Shown here in pieces: positions 48,348 through 59,306 of a DNA stretch of 64,000 nt. The position numbers were made by a program, and so were the translations under genes. The notes under the pieces are model-generated. The model was not told where the DNA came from. It ran no database searches and worked only from the letters and a program-made list of their open reading frames with translations. Position 1 is the first letter of the stretch. Every line of letters starts with the position of its first letter. Origin of the DNA: Dicyema japonicum (Eukaryota > Dicyemida > Rhombozoa > Dicyemidae); the NCBI GenBank assembly GCA_011109175.1, contig RDEW01000064.1:145270-209269 (forward strand), read 5' to 3'.

Positions 48348-51300
48348 TTATATAAGATCAGTAAGCGCAATCCTAGGGACGATATTCATAGCAGTCAATT
48401 CCTGTATGAGTAATTTAAAAGCATAAGGGATCTTAATAGCAGCCATGGACTGTCCATCTCTACAGTTTTGACACCAATTCTCATATCCCATTACTCCACA
48501 CATTTGACAAATATGAGCAACAAACTCATCACTAGAGTGCACCAATCTCTCATAAATAAGACTGCTGGCCCCGTAAGCTATCAAACAATCTCTCTCCATT
48601 TCCCCAATTCTGAGTCCCCCTTCACGGGTTCTAACCTCCGTGGGTTGTCTAGTCAGATTAACAATAGGTCCAGTCGCCCTAGCATGTATTTTGTCCCCCA
48701 CCATGTGTTTCAATCTCTGATAGTAAACAATCCCATTATAAATATAACACTTTAACGGTAGACTATAATAACACCACAAATAACCCCCCAATACCAGTGT
48801 ACATGATATCCTCCCCAATGTAATTAAATCCATGAGTTTCTAATACCTTCTGAGTAAATTCCCTCTTATGCCCCGTGAAGACTACGATAAGTTAGAGAAA
48901 TACTAGTGGCATCGATGAAATCTCCGTTAATCGATGCCGCCTTCCCCGCCAATATTTCCAAAAGTTTACCCACAGTCATCCTTGAGGGGAAACCATGGGG
49001 ATTCATGATCTAATATCCACCAAAAATTACAATATCAGGGATGTAGCCCTACAGTTACGTATTTCATCCAATCCATGACCTACCATCAGTCCCAATACCA
49101 CCTTAGTCTTGACCAGTGGTTTTTGGGGATATAATAAATTATAAATAACAGAGTCGTAACGGTCCCGATGATTCTCAGCCATTAGGCCCTGAGTCTGTTT
49201 GCACATTGCACACTGATAGGTTAGTCTGGGGGCAGGGTTGTGATTAGGGAATGGAATGGTAGAGGCAGCTATACCGATTAACGCACAACCAGCGATCTCC
49301 ATGTGAGTATGATGTCTGACTAATTAATACAGCCATACTCAGTAAGCTCATCCCTATTACGGGCCAACACCACATCCTCCATTTCGTTGCCGTCAATAAA
49401 CTCCAAAATCCCTTTCTTTGTCATGGTTTGCACTTGTCTACAATATATACCCAACAAACATGTATTTCCTCTGTAAAGCAATCTCCATTTCGGGGGTAAC
49501 CAAACATCTCCCATTCTTTACTCTAAAGAAAGGTCTTATTAGGCGACCAGAATCATATGACACTATCACAAAACGACGTATTTCGTCCATATTAATGTTA
49601 ACATAAAAGGGGAGGAGTGACAATCGACGTAGTCTTCTTATTCTCTCCACCAAATTAGCAGGTTCAGGAGTTATTCCAATAAATTCCCCCAAATTAATAA
49701 CAAAAGTACCATTAAGGAAAACCATATAGCTTGTAATACTAATAGCCTGAGGTCCCGATAACGATTCATCTACAAGCACTCCAAAGTTTCTCAATACGGT
49801 GGCTATAGCATCATGCTCAATATCACACGACACTTCAGTCAGGAGAGCAAAGTTCTTAACAAGTCCACAACTCTGTAATATACAAATGAGGTAACCTCTC
49901 CCTCAGGGGTATCACATGGACATATGAAATAAAATTGAGTCCCGTGAATAGATCGGGGACCAACTGCCTTCCTAGACTTCTCATATTGGGAGGCTATTCT
50001 CGTCAGATGCGTGAGTGTTGCGATATAACAACATCGATTCAACACTTGAGTAACCCCCGGTCTGTCCATTTTGAACATTTTTATAACCCAATTCCCCTAT
50101 AAATCACAACCCCCACTACAGTCAAAATAGCGCCCTCCATTCTGTCACAAATAAATCTGGGGGACATATAGTTAACCAAGTCAAATCCATTATTCTTGTA
50201 TAACCTCTCATACCTCTTCCTCAACTAGGAATAACCCCCACTAACAAAATCAGTATTGAAAGTCTGAAACAAATCCTGAAATAACAAGGAAAGCAATGAA
50301 GAAGCCAACTCCACCCGTTTGTTTCCACAATGTTCCTTACAGTCAACGGTCTCGGGCATTAGCTTACCCTTTATGAACCGGTAGAACATAATACACAAGT
50401 ACACCGCCTTTCTCCTCAAATTGAGCCCATCACCCTGATAATAACACAGCAAATGACCTTAATGTGAGGCAGTACTGTGTCGGAAAGTACTCTATCAACC
50501 ATATCACTTCTACTTAAGTCCTGAACCCCCTGTTCATAACCGCTTATACTCAATTTATCCTCCAAATACTTACGCGCCTACAATTACCCCCAACAGCCAC
50601 CGCCACAGCCGTGTGTACTTTAGCCACTTCATGACACTGATAGAGACTTGAAGTCAACATTGAGAAAGCCTCAGTTGTGAGTCCCATGTAGCCAATCGCT
50701 TCCTGATCTGTTTCAATGCCGAGGGCCTTCACGACAATGTACGCTGGGACAATCTCACAGAACGAGTTGTGTTTTATGTAAAATATGTCGTTCTTGAGGA
50801 ATAAAGTCAATTTACTCTTCCTTAGGGGGGTAGAACTACAGTTAACAGTGTAACTACCACATAACTGAACATTTCAGCTCTTCTCCGTCGTCCTCCACTA
50901 TTATACGGTTTTTTATTGTCTGTTCCTGTATCATGAGTACTCGTTCGGTTCCCTTCACGACAAAGTATCCCCCAGGATCAAGTGGACATTCCTGGATGGC
51001 GATCATCTGATAATCCCTGTGAAGATCGTTCCTGATTATGTTGCAGCATTTGGACTGCAGCATTATTGGCATTCTACATGACACCATAGGGTACCGGCCA
51101 ATCAGGACCTTCTCTTTCTGTACATATGACCCGAGTGCTCCCTTCTGGTAGACAATATCAACGTAAATATCAGCAGAATATGACATATTCCTTTGACGGC
51201 ACTAAAGTGACCCACGTCAACAACTTCATTCGGATAAATATCCCGCATAGCTCCTAATCCGTCTGATACTTCAGGGTGACCAACATAGATATCCTTATAT

Positions 51301-51501
51301 CTGAGAATGATATCACAAATTACTCTATAAACAAGCTTCCTGTGGCAAATGAGTAAAATTGATTCTGTGCCCTCACAATCTCTTTAATCTAATAATAATG
51401 GAAGTAACAACGTGTTTTTGAACGAAACTGTTGAACGAATTAATTTGCATCTTCACTAGTCCACCAAAGTGAAGATATTGAGGAAGAAAGGACTCCGTAC
51501 C
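48348..51501 (-). CDS. POLR3B: RNA polymerase III second-largest subunit (RPC2), with 21-23-nt introns, core segment missing
   Basis: The exons join into the RPC2 order: [170 protein letters not shown] and a C-terminal zinc site (CQMCG...CQNC). Introns: 51389-51411, 51301-51323, 51202-51224, 50836-50857, 50578-50600, 50435-50457, 50225-50245, 50097-50119, 49873-49895, 49438-49459, 49316-49338, 49080-49101, 49010-49030, 48882-48903 and 48763-48784 (all 21-23 nt). Each restores frame and family alignment. Between 49080 and 49049 the segment holding the catalytic GYDIEDA and HGQKG motifs (roughly 170-200 residues) is absent. The 5' exon with the start codon is not identified. Confidence 0.9.
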
Positions 51502-51504
51502 CTA

Positions 51505-51665
51505 CAATTTATATCAAACTAAGACTTTAAACTCTCTTAAGTGTGATCGATCATTTAAATACAACTCTGAAAATCTTTGGTTACTATTGCGTAAATAATA
51601 ACAATTACTGCATCCACTAATAAATTCTAAAGCATTCACTGATTTTAAACGTTTATTATTTGTTA
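51505..51665. other. Upstream region of RPC2
   Basis: Should hold the first exon and promoter. A 24-nt GT...GTAG candidate intron ends at 51502, but no family-like N-terminus with an ATG could be joined to it. Confidence 0.35.
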
Positions 51666-51669
51666 TTTA

Positions 51670-51970
51670 GGTTAACCACTTAATAATTATTTTTAAAATA
51701 TTATTAATTTTATAATATTCAATCTTAAAATACGAAAATGATAAAACCAAAAGTTCTATCGGCTCGCTAAGAAATTTCCGTCTCCAATCGGCTTCACTGT
51801 AAAGATCAAAGTAGCCATTTCCGTTCGACAGTGGAAACAATGGAGACGCACAGGCTTCGAATGTCACGTTTGGTTGCGGGAACTAGGATCACCTAACTAT
51901 TTGACATTTCTTTTGTATTTTTTTCTCGGTGATCCCGGGGTTAATAAATAAAATAATAAAAGTTCTGTAT
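51670..51970 (+). mobile_element. LINE 3' end
   Basis: Ends in 'ctcggtgatcccggggttaa' followed by a TAA-rich tail (51928-51960). The inverse of this kind of end is at 28.7 kb. The coding part in front is too broken to name. Confidence 0.45.
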
Positions 51971-51974
51971 TTTC

Positions 51975-52135
51975 GATATCCTAATAATACTCCCATGTCT
52001 CAATTGAATTTGACAAAAACGTGACTATTAAAAACACGTGTTTGTTAATGGCAATATCACCCTAATAATGGAAAATATTAAATTTTGAACGGAAGGATGC
52101 CTAATGAATTGTGGAATGATGTGCAGTTGGTTATC
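51975..52135. other. No recognised feature
   Basis: AT-rich spacer. Confidence 0.3.
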
Positions 52136-52139
52136 AGGA

Positions 52140-53615
52140 ACGCTGCAATAAAACATGTCAAATACAAAATGCTCTGAGTGGCTCTCTGCCAACACCCTAA
52201 ACATTGCTAAGGCTCGTAAAGCTGCTAAAATCTCTGGGAATATAGACTAGACAAGAAAACTTAACTCTGAGTTCAAAAAGGCAGCCAGGAAGGATAAGGA
52301 CTACTCGAGGTTACGCTGCAAAAAATGGAAGATGACTATAAGAGAGGTCACACTAGAAATGCGTATTTACAACTAAAAAGATTATAAACCCCCTATACGA
52401 AAATGATGGGCAAAATCAAGGACAATGACGGTGTTGAATTACTAAGCCAACAAACATCCGAAATTGATGGAGAGAATATACGGAAAGGCTATATTCAAAA
52501 ATCGTGTGCCAACCCATATATGTTAATGAAGCAACGTTGGGTGAAAGGCATAAAATCCTCGAGGAGGGATGCGTGTGGGCTACACAGCAATTAACGGGGA
52601 ACAAGACACCGGGGATTGACAACATCTCAAGCGAATTATTGAAGGCTATACCGGTGACAGCTATCACCAGTCTATTTCAAAAAAATTGTGAAACTGGTAT
52701 TTGGCCACGTGAGTGGAAAAGATCTATATTTATTCCAATACCGAAAAAAGGGGATACCTAGAACTGTTCAAACTATCGTACAATAGCCTTAATTCCCCAC
52801 GTCCGCAAAAGACTTCTAAAGATAATACAACATTGTCTAATGCCAAATGCCGAAATGATTCTACCGGATGTCCAAGCAGGATTCAGGAAGGGACGAGGCA
52901 CACGTGACCAAAAGTCCGGTGGATTAGGGGGAAAGCCCATGAATCCCAAAAGAGTGTATAAAAGCTTTTGATTCCGTTATACATGACAAGCTGTGGTCCG
53001 CTTTAAAAGAATTTGGATTCGATGCCTATCTGACATTGCTTATCAAATCTCTTTAAAGGATCAAGAAACTACTGTTAGAACAGTGTATGGAAATACCGAT
53101 TAGTTCAAAATTGGTAAAGGAGTAAGACAAGGATGCTCATTATCTCTCATCCTATTCAATATGTATGCCGAAATGATCATGACTAATTTGGATACTGTAT
53201 CAAATAACGGGATTAAAATTGGAGGCAGAAACATCAATAAATTGCGCTATGCTGACGATACAACCTTACTGGCTGAAACAGAGGATGGCCTCAGAAAGTT
53301 GATTCTAAGATTCAGAGAAGAGAGCGCCGTCTTCGGTTTATTGCTAAATAATGACGACTGGTAATAATGGAATAATAGGAACAAAAATTGGGAATGAGAA
53401 AATAGAGAGTTGCGTTAATGTTGTCTTTCTGAGATGTCTAATTAATCGGAATGGTGACGGAGGCCTGGAAATCAAGAGGCGAATTGCCATGGGACGAGAC
53501 ACCTTCCAGAGAATGAATAGAATTTGGAAAAGCAAAGATATTTGCTTAAGGCCAAATAATCCAATTTATTTTCCCCCTGTTTCTCTGTCAGTCCTTGTCT
53601 TTATAAATTGAACCT
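52140..53615 (+). mobile_element. LINE reverse transcriptase, second family
   Basis: Reads LTGNKTPGIDNISSELLKA (52590-52650), GIWPREWKRSIFIPIPKKG (about 52697-52755), QAGFRKGRGTRDQ (about 52875), the catalytic INKLRYADDTTLLAE (about 53235-53280), then KRRIAMGRDTFQRMNRIWKS. The pattern KxPGxD(N/G)I and LRYADDTTLLAE fits RTE- or L2-like LINEs and differs from the family at 22.9 kb. Stops and frameshifts interrupt it. No endonuclease was found upstream. Confidence 0.75.
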
Positions 53616-53619
53616 TTGC

Positions 53620-53975
53620 AGAAAGTCCGAGCCTGCCTTCGTGTCTAACTAATGATACCATACTTTGTATCTTCGGGGACTTGAATAATCAAATTCAGAA
53701 AAATCTTCCCATGTTCTAATAATTAATTATTATTTTTTACTAAAAAATTGTACGACACTGTGAGTGCCCCGGCGGTCACCCAGCCAAGTACAAACACAGC
53801 CTATAAACGCTTAACTTGCGAGGTAAATATAATAAAGAGCAGGGGATTCAAAAGTGAGTCTTGTGGTATTCCCCTTTTCATTACAATCGTATCCTCTGCA
53901 TCTCAAAAATTATTCTCTTAATGTCAGAAGATTTCTTAACCAATCAAGTAAAAGTTTTGCGATTTCAGATACGAT
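53620..53975. other. No recognised feature
   Basis: Broken frames between two LINE fragments. Confidence 0.3.
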
Positions 53976-53979
53976 TAGC

Positions 53980-54590
53980 TGACAAAACTATGCGTCATAC
54001 CAACACCAATGTCGCTGTGGAGGGATCGTCGATGCCAAAGGGCTGCACCCACTCTCGTGCAAAAGGAGTGCGAGCAGAGCACCCCGCCATGCTGCTATGA
54101 ACAACATTGTCATGCGAGCGTTTGAAGCGGCAGGTTTCCCGGCAGTACTGGAGACTGTGGGATTGGACCGCGGAGATGGGAAAAAATTGGATGGGTTAAC
54201 TATCTTTCTGTTCATTAAGGGAAAATCGCTCGTATGGGACTGCACTGTTGTGGACTCTTTTTCGAACTAGATGATGCTCAGCTCGGCGCAGTCAGCTGGA
54301 TCGGCAGCCGATCTGGCCGAGAAAATCAAGATTAAAAAATATGGCGAAATTGGAGACCGCTAACGTTTTGTATCGTTAGCAATCGAGACCTCTGGTTCGG
54401 CCGGAAATATTACAGCCTCTTTCCTAAAGGAAATCGGGGGAAAATTGGCCCACCGTAAGAAAGACGTGTGGGAAGCGGTCTGGCTGAGGCAAAGAATTGG
54501 TATCGCAGTTGTTCGCGGAAACGCTTACTCCGTGATGTCAGCAGCCGCTCTCCCCATAGTTAATAAATAATATTTTATTGTTAATAAATT
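53980..54590 (+). mobile_element. LINE C-terminal zinc knuckle plus PD-(D/E)xK-like domain
   Basis: Starts in the knuckle (CGGIVDAKGLHPLSCKRS), then NIVMRAFEAAGFPAVLETV, the core with GKSLVWDCTVVDSF (PD itself reads LDG here) and AVWLRQRIGIAVVRGNAYS, then 'agttaataaataatatttta'. Several single-base breaks. 59.95-60.4 kb is the better copy. Confidence 0.65.
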
Positions 54591-54631
54591 TTTGAAATAA
54601 AAAAAATTATCTATGTCATAATCAACTCTGA

Positions 54632-54640
54632 TATATATAA
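54632..54640 (+). promoter_or_regulatory. TATA-like box of the HtrL-like gene
   Basis: TATATATAA lies 30 bases before the ATG at 54671. In such AT-rich DNA it may be chance. In a genome with compressed introns a very short leader is plausible. Confidence 0.3.
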
Positions 54641-54670
54641 ATTATTTATCGTTAATAAAAAAAAATTCAC

Positions 54671-55568
54671 ATGGGTATTAGACATATCAGCAAAAATATC
54701 ATTTTCTTGCTTTGTTTGATCGTTACTTGTATATTGTTTTGGAAAATTAATGTAAAAAGTTTATAATATTTAGACAAATGACAGAGTTTACAACAAAGAG
54801 ATCTTATTAGTCAGTGGATACTATAATATAGGAGGTTTTATGAAACCAGGTGGGTTTCGTAGACCTTATGAGTATTTTATGTGGATGAAAAAATTCGCCT
54901 TCATTGAAAACCATCTTGTATTTTTCTCAGACGACGAGAAAATCCTCAGAGGCATGGGTAAGATTAGAAAAAACCTTCCTACCACTTTAATTAACATAAA
55001 CAGGTCAGAATTGATTGGGTTTAAAAAAATTGAAGAAATAAAGCATATTTTCACACTTCCTGGATTTGGCTTGCATCCTGAAGAAACTGGAAATTATCAT
55101 TACTCCGCCATCATGAATTCCAAACACGATATTTTGAGACGAGCAATCGAAATGTTCTCCCATAACTTCTCATACGTTGCCTGGGTTGATGTCGGTCTTT
55201 TCCGTAACGTGAAAACTAAAAAAATGTATAAACTGGAAAAAACAAAATACATTTACGATACACGTGTCACTATGAGTCAAGTATTCACTTATAGAGAATA
55301 TCCTATCGAAAATGTCATAAAAAATTCAAGAGTTTGGGTATCTGGAGCTATATTTATAGGTCATGTTGACCTAATGTACAAATTTTGTGATAATTACGAA
55401 AGGTTCTTTCTAAAATTGTTGTCCCTTAAGCTGATGGCGACTGACGAACAAGTACTTTACTCAATGTACACACTCGAAGGACTCGGACTTGTGAATAATA
55501 CAATAAGATTGAGCGTCTATCAATGCGGTTATTATTCAATTTACAGGCTTCTAACAAACGTGAAATAA
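54671..55568 (+). CDS. HtrL/YibB-family type II membrane protein
   Basis: Two exons, 54671-54751 and 54774-55568, with a 22-nt intron (54752-54773, GTAAAA...TTTAG), give 291 residues with no defect. Residues 1-27 are a signal anchor (basic start, then NIIFLLCLIVTCILFW). The rest matches the HtrL/YibB family (bacteria and animals, presumed glycosyltransferase-like): EILLVSGYYNIGGF, YEYFMWMKKF, NYHYSAIMNSKHDILRRAIE, YVAWVDVGLFRN and VSGAIFIGHVDLMY. WVDVG corresponds to the conserved W(I/V)D(A/V)G site. It should be anchored in the secretory pathway facing the lumen. A truncated inverse relative lies at 34541-34828. Without the intron the frame would open only at the internal ATG 54840, cutting off the anchor. 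Confidence 0.85.
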
Positions 55569-56299
55569 TCTGATTATTGTTACACTTAGTTTTAGTTCTA
55601 AAATGGGTTTATTTGGTGTTTTACAGATTATTTATCAGTTTGCTATTTATAATCAGCTTTGGGATAAATTAATTGGTTTATAGCATCGGGAATACCCAGT
55701 TACTCCCGAATTTAGTTATCGCAAATAATGAAAAAAAAGGTATCACTCGCAGATTTTTTTAATATAAAATCGACCCAATTAAATTATCATTATTACTCGC
55801 TTCTTCCACCTGGACCTTTCTCATCTTGGAGGAGCTGATACCTGATAATTCTCCGTTTCCTCTTCGCCACCGTTCTCAACTGAGTTTTTAGTTCCACCAA
55901 GTGATTGGTTGCTGCGACAAAGTTCTCGATAGTGGATACTTCTTATTTATGCTCAACCAAGCATACTCTCCAACGTCTTTTGAGGACGACGGATTGAATA
56001 CACGTAATATTTATAATACTTCGAAATGGCACCGTCCCACGTTAAAACAACATGGATGACTTTGAATAGAGCACCTTATGTAGTTTGAGTTCTCCAGCCA
56101 ATAAATAGTATTTATACCAGAGTCTTCAGTTTCTTTGAATTTTGATGCCGTACATTCTGCTAAAGTGTAAATGTAATAGCCTAACCTTTTCTTTGTGCCT
56201 TCTGATGTTGTTACTGTTCAGCATCCTGTTCCAGCAGGCATATGATGTATCGAATTAGCAAAAACAGGTTCCTGTCTTCAAAAAATGCTATGCCCCAGA

Positions 56300-56720
56300 T
56301 CTCAAAATAAAAACATATTATGTTCGTTTTGCGAATATTCATGTTAGGTACCATTTTTTGAATTCATTTGGAGCTAATTCCAATAGGTCTGATCTATCTT
56401 TCGATGTAAAGTCAACGTCGTCAGCATAAGTGGATGCTTCTATGTTACTCTCATAAAATCTTGGAAGATCACTTATCGCCGTTTTCTAGTATATGACAGA
56501 TAGCAAAGGTGAGAGGGAGTCCCCTTGAGGAGTACCCACATTATATAGGAATTCTCTTGACGTAGTTTTTGTCAATTCGATTTCTTAACTTTGGTTGGAT
56601 ATGAGAACTCTATCATTTTCAAAGATTCAGAATCTAGAAATTCTTCCACTGTCTTCAGTAGTAGATCTCGACGAACAGTGTCAAAGGCCCTCGATAAGTC
56701 TAAACCAAGGATAGTCTATG
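56300..56720 (-). mobile_element. LINE reverse-transcriptase fragment
   Basis: Inverse of 32290-32590, again with GDSLSPLLSV and TYADDVDFTSK, followed by an AFDTVRRDLLLKTVEEF-like piece on the minus strand near 56640-56690. Confidence 0.6.
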
Positions 56721-57131
56721 CGAGTTATCATTGATTTACAGCGCAGCGTTACTTGTGGCTCCATAATAAATCCATCGTTGATCTTTCTGTTCTGAATCCA
56801 CTATGACTTTGTGAACAAGTCCTGAATCCACTATTAGGTTTTCCATTGGGCCAGCTGGCTTGTTTCGGGTCTGGATTTGGATTAGTAGTTCAGATCCAAG
56901 CAATAAGTATTCAATTCTGGCAAACAACGTTTTTTTAAGCGGCAAATAATGTAGTCAATTTAATTAAAGTTATTGATTATTTTTCCCGTGGAACAAATTC
57001 TTCTTCCAGTCCTCGTAGTTTTATGACAAGTGAAATACTGACAGCAATTGTTGCTTAAAGAAGACTAAATGATTGGCAAAAGTGGGTCAGTGTCGATCCA
57101 GGGAATTTTCAGATTTTTTTTTCCATGCCGA

Positions 57132-57478
57132 CCGATAGGTCAATTCACTCATTCAGTTGACCTTGGATTACGGAAATATCCCCGATAGGATCGGCCTCAG
57201 GAAAAGGCTGAATTGCAAGTCTTTTAAGTGATACCTGGATAACGTACATCCATCCAAGTTTAACCCAAAGAGGGTTAGGAAGTCGGGACAGTTTAATATC
57301 ACCCACCGATAGGTCAATTCACTCATTCAGTTGACCTTGGATTACGGAAATATCCCCGATAGGATCGGCCTCAGGAAAAGGCTGAATTGCAAGTCTTTTA
57401 AGTGATACCTGGATAACGTACATCCATCAAAGTTTAACCCAAAGAGGGTTAGGAAGTCGGGACAGTTTAATATCACCC
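57132..57478. repeat. 173-bp tandem doublet
   Basis: 'ccgataggtcaattcactca' at 57132 and 57305. Units differ at one or two bases. Arm A has only one unit, so the doubling came after the arms separated, or arose in assembly. Confidence 0.8.
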
Positions 57479-58519
57479 CAATAAATCTTATAGATAAGAA
57501 GAGTCACACTGAGTTAAGTATCGACCACCAGCTAACGAATCCAATGTGAATATTTTCTTTTTGGATTTGCGACGAAATGGGGGATGCCCAGGTTTATTGC
57601 TGAATTAAATCAGAGTTGGTTTTACTTTAAGAAAAACAAACTCAGACGAGATGATTCATGCCTTACATATTTTGGGGCTTCTTTGTGGAAGAATGCAAGG
57701 AATGTAATAACTACCAAATATTCATCCACTTTGTCTTTCATTTCAGAAATCAGACTTTCTCGTGCAACCGGAAAGTCAAGGATGCGTGGCTGTGAATGCC
57801 GAAACCAGAAGCTTAGAGATGGTGGAATTCGGGGACCCGAACACTAAGTGGTCTTTTACTTAATTTATTATCTCCCTTTGAATAAATGAAATTTATTAAT
57901 ACAGATTTGGTGAGGTTAAACGTGAGGGGTAGATGAAATATCATGGATCCTTGATGCGTCTAGACTTCTCTCTGGGATCTCTCGTAGACCAGTCATTACT
58001 AAATAGATTTGGTGTATGAAGGCAGATCATAGCCCTTCAGACGAAAGACCACTATTTTCTTCACAGTCACTCCCAGTGGTATTAATAGATTCCGGTCCTC
58101 ATTCAACTTCGAGTCAGATCTCATAATGAGAGCAAACTTTATAGTGGATTTCATGCTCTTTTCAACAAGATAATTTTTCATGAGAGAAATACCATTTCCG
58201 CATCCATATAATAGTAATGGCAGAATGACTCCTTAGAAGACCAAGAGAAAACTATCCAACCTAGCATTCGGAGACACAGCAATATCTTATTTACTTTTGT
58301 CTCGGATATAATTAACATTTAGTTCTCCAATATAACTGTTAAAAAGAGATTACTTTATTCCCCCAACTTTATTAATGCGGCGCCTTCACTCTGGATCGCT
58401 ATGGAGACCACCTGGGTGAGCCATTGCGTTACGCGGTCATCATGGTTTCAAAGCGAGGCAATACATACGAGTTTTTCGTGGAAGACTAAAGACTTACTGC
58501 TTATCGCTCCGGTTGTCTC

Positions 58520-58830
58520 TACAGCAATCGCGCGGGAGGTATATCGGTCGAAGAGTCATCTATACTTATTTTCTTTAGCTCTCTCCAATTTCTGCTTTCG
58601 TCGCACCCGGTGATGTTGAGGGACAAATAGTCAAAACATGTGGAATCTAAGAATAACGGTTTCCCCTTTTCGAACGGAAAGATTGTTCCTCCATCTATTC
58701 GCTTTTCGCCTCCCTTGTCTAGGAAAATGGGTACCAATATGATAGGGTCTCCGCCAGACTCCAGTGTGTGTGTCACAGAATCATTCAAGTTACTATGCTG
58801 CGGGAATCTCCCAAAAACTCTTCTGCAAAA
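58520..58830 (-). mobile_element. LINE C-terminal domain, inverse of 31.1-31.4 kb
   Basis: Reads ILVPIFLDKGGEKRIDGGTI and FEKGKPLFLDSTCFDYL. Same family and same lost PD as in arm A, so the loss predates the duplication. Confidence 0.55.
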
Positions 58831-58834
58831 GGGG

Positions 58835-59240
58835 GGTGATGTCGGTAAGTGTCGATAATTTCTCCCATAATCAACAGATGACCATATTTTCATTTGAGGC
58901 CGGGAAACCACTGGTTTGGGATGTGACATGTACAGACACGTTCGCCCAAAGAAATCTTCACGAGAGTGCTACAAGGGCCTGTTCAGCATCCGTAAAGGCG
59001 GAGAAGGCCAAACTCGTTAAATAGGTCGACCTTCCCGATGATGTCAAATTTGTTCCCCTTGCTATGGAGACTTCCGGATCCTACTCCCCCTCTACACTTG
59101 AGTTTTTCGGACGTCTTGGAAACCGGATCACCTCATGCACTGGAGATCTCCGTGAACGCCGCTGCCTATTTGAGCGAATTTCGCTCGCAATTTTGAGAGG
59201 GAACAGCCACGCAGTGAGGGCGGCAGCTACCTGACTTCTA
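58835..59240 (+). mobile_element. LINE C-terminal domain, another subfamily
   Basis: Reads FEAGKPLVWDVTCTDTFA, then KFVPLAMETSGSYSPSTLEF and FERISLAILRGNSHAVRAAA and a stop. It keeps the WD of the presumed active site. It stands head to head with the minus-strand copy next to it. Confidence 0.6.
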
Positions 59241-59306
59241 TTGTTTAAATATTGTTTAACGGTTTAAAAAAAATCAACAGTGTGTCTGGAATATTCTACC
59301 CCCGTT

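Larger units (their letters stand above)
54740..59030. repeat. Arm B of the collinear inverted duplication
   Basis: Partner of 31060-34750. It is longer because it keeps the whole HtrL-like gene and a 173-bp tandem duplication (units from 57132 and 57305). Confidence 0.75.

Noticed and set aside
54780-54840. Ribosome-binding site GGAGG before the ATG at 54840
   Set aside because: The gene is eukaryotic, and the frame is open upstream to a 22-nt intron with a signal-anchor exon in front. 54840 is an internal Met.
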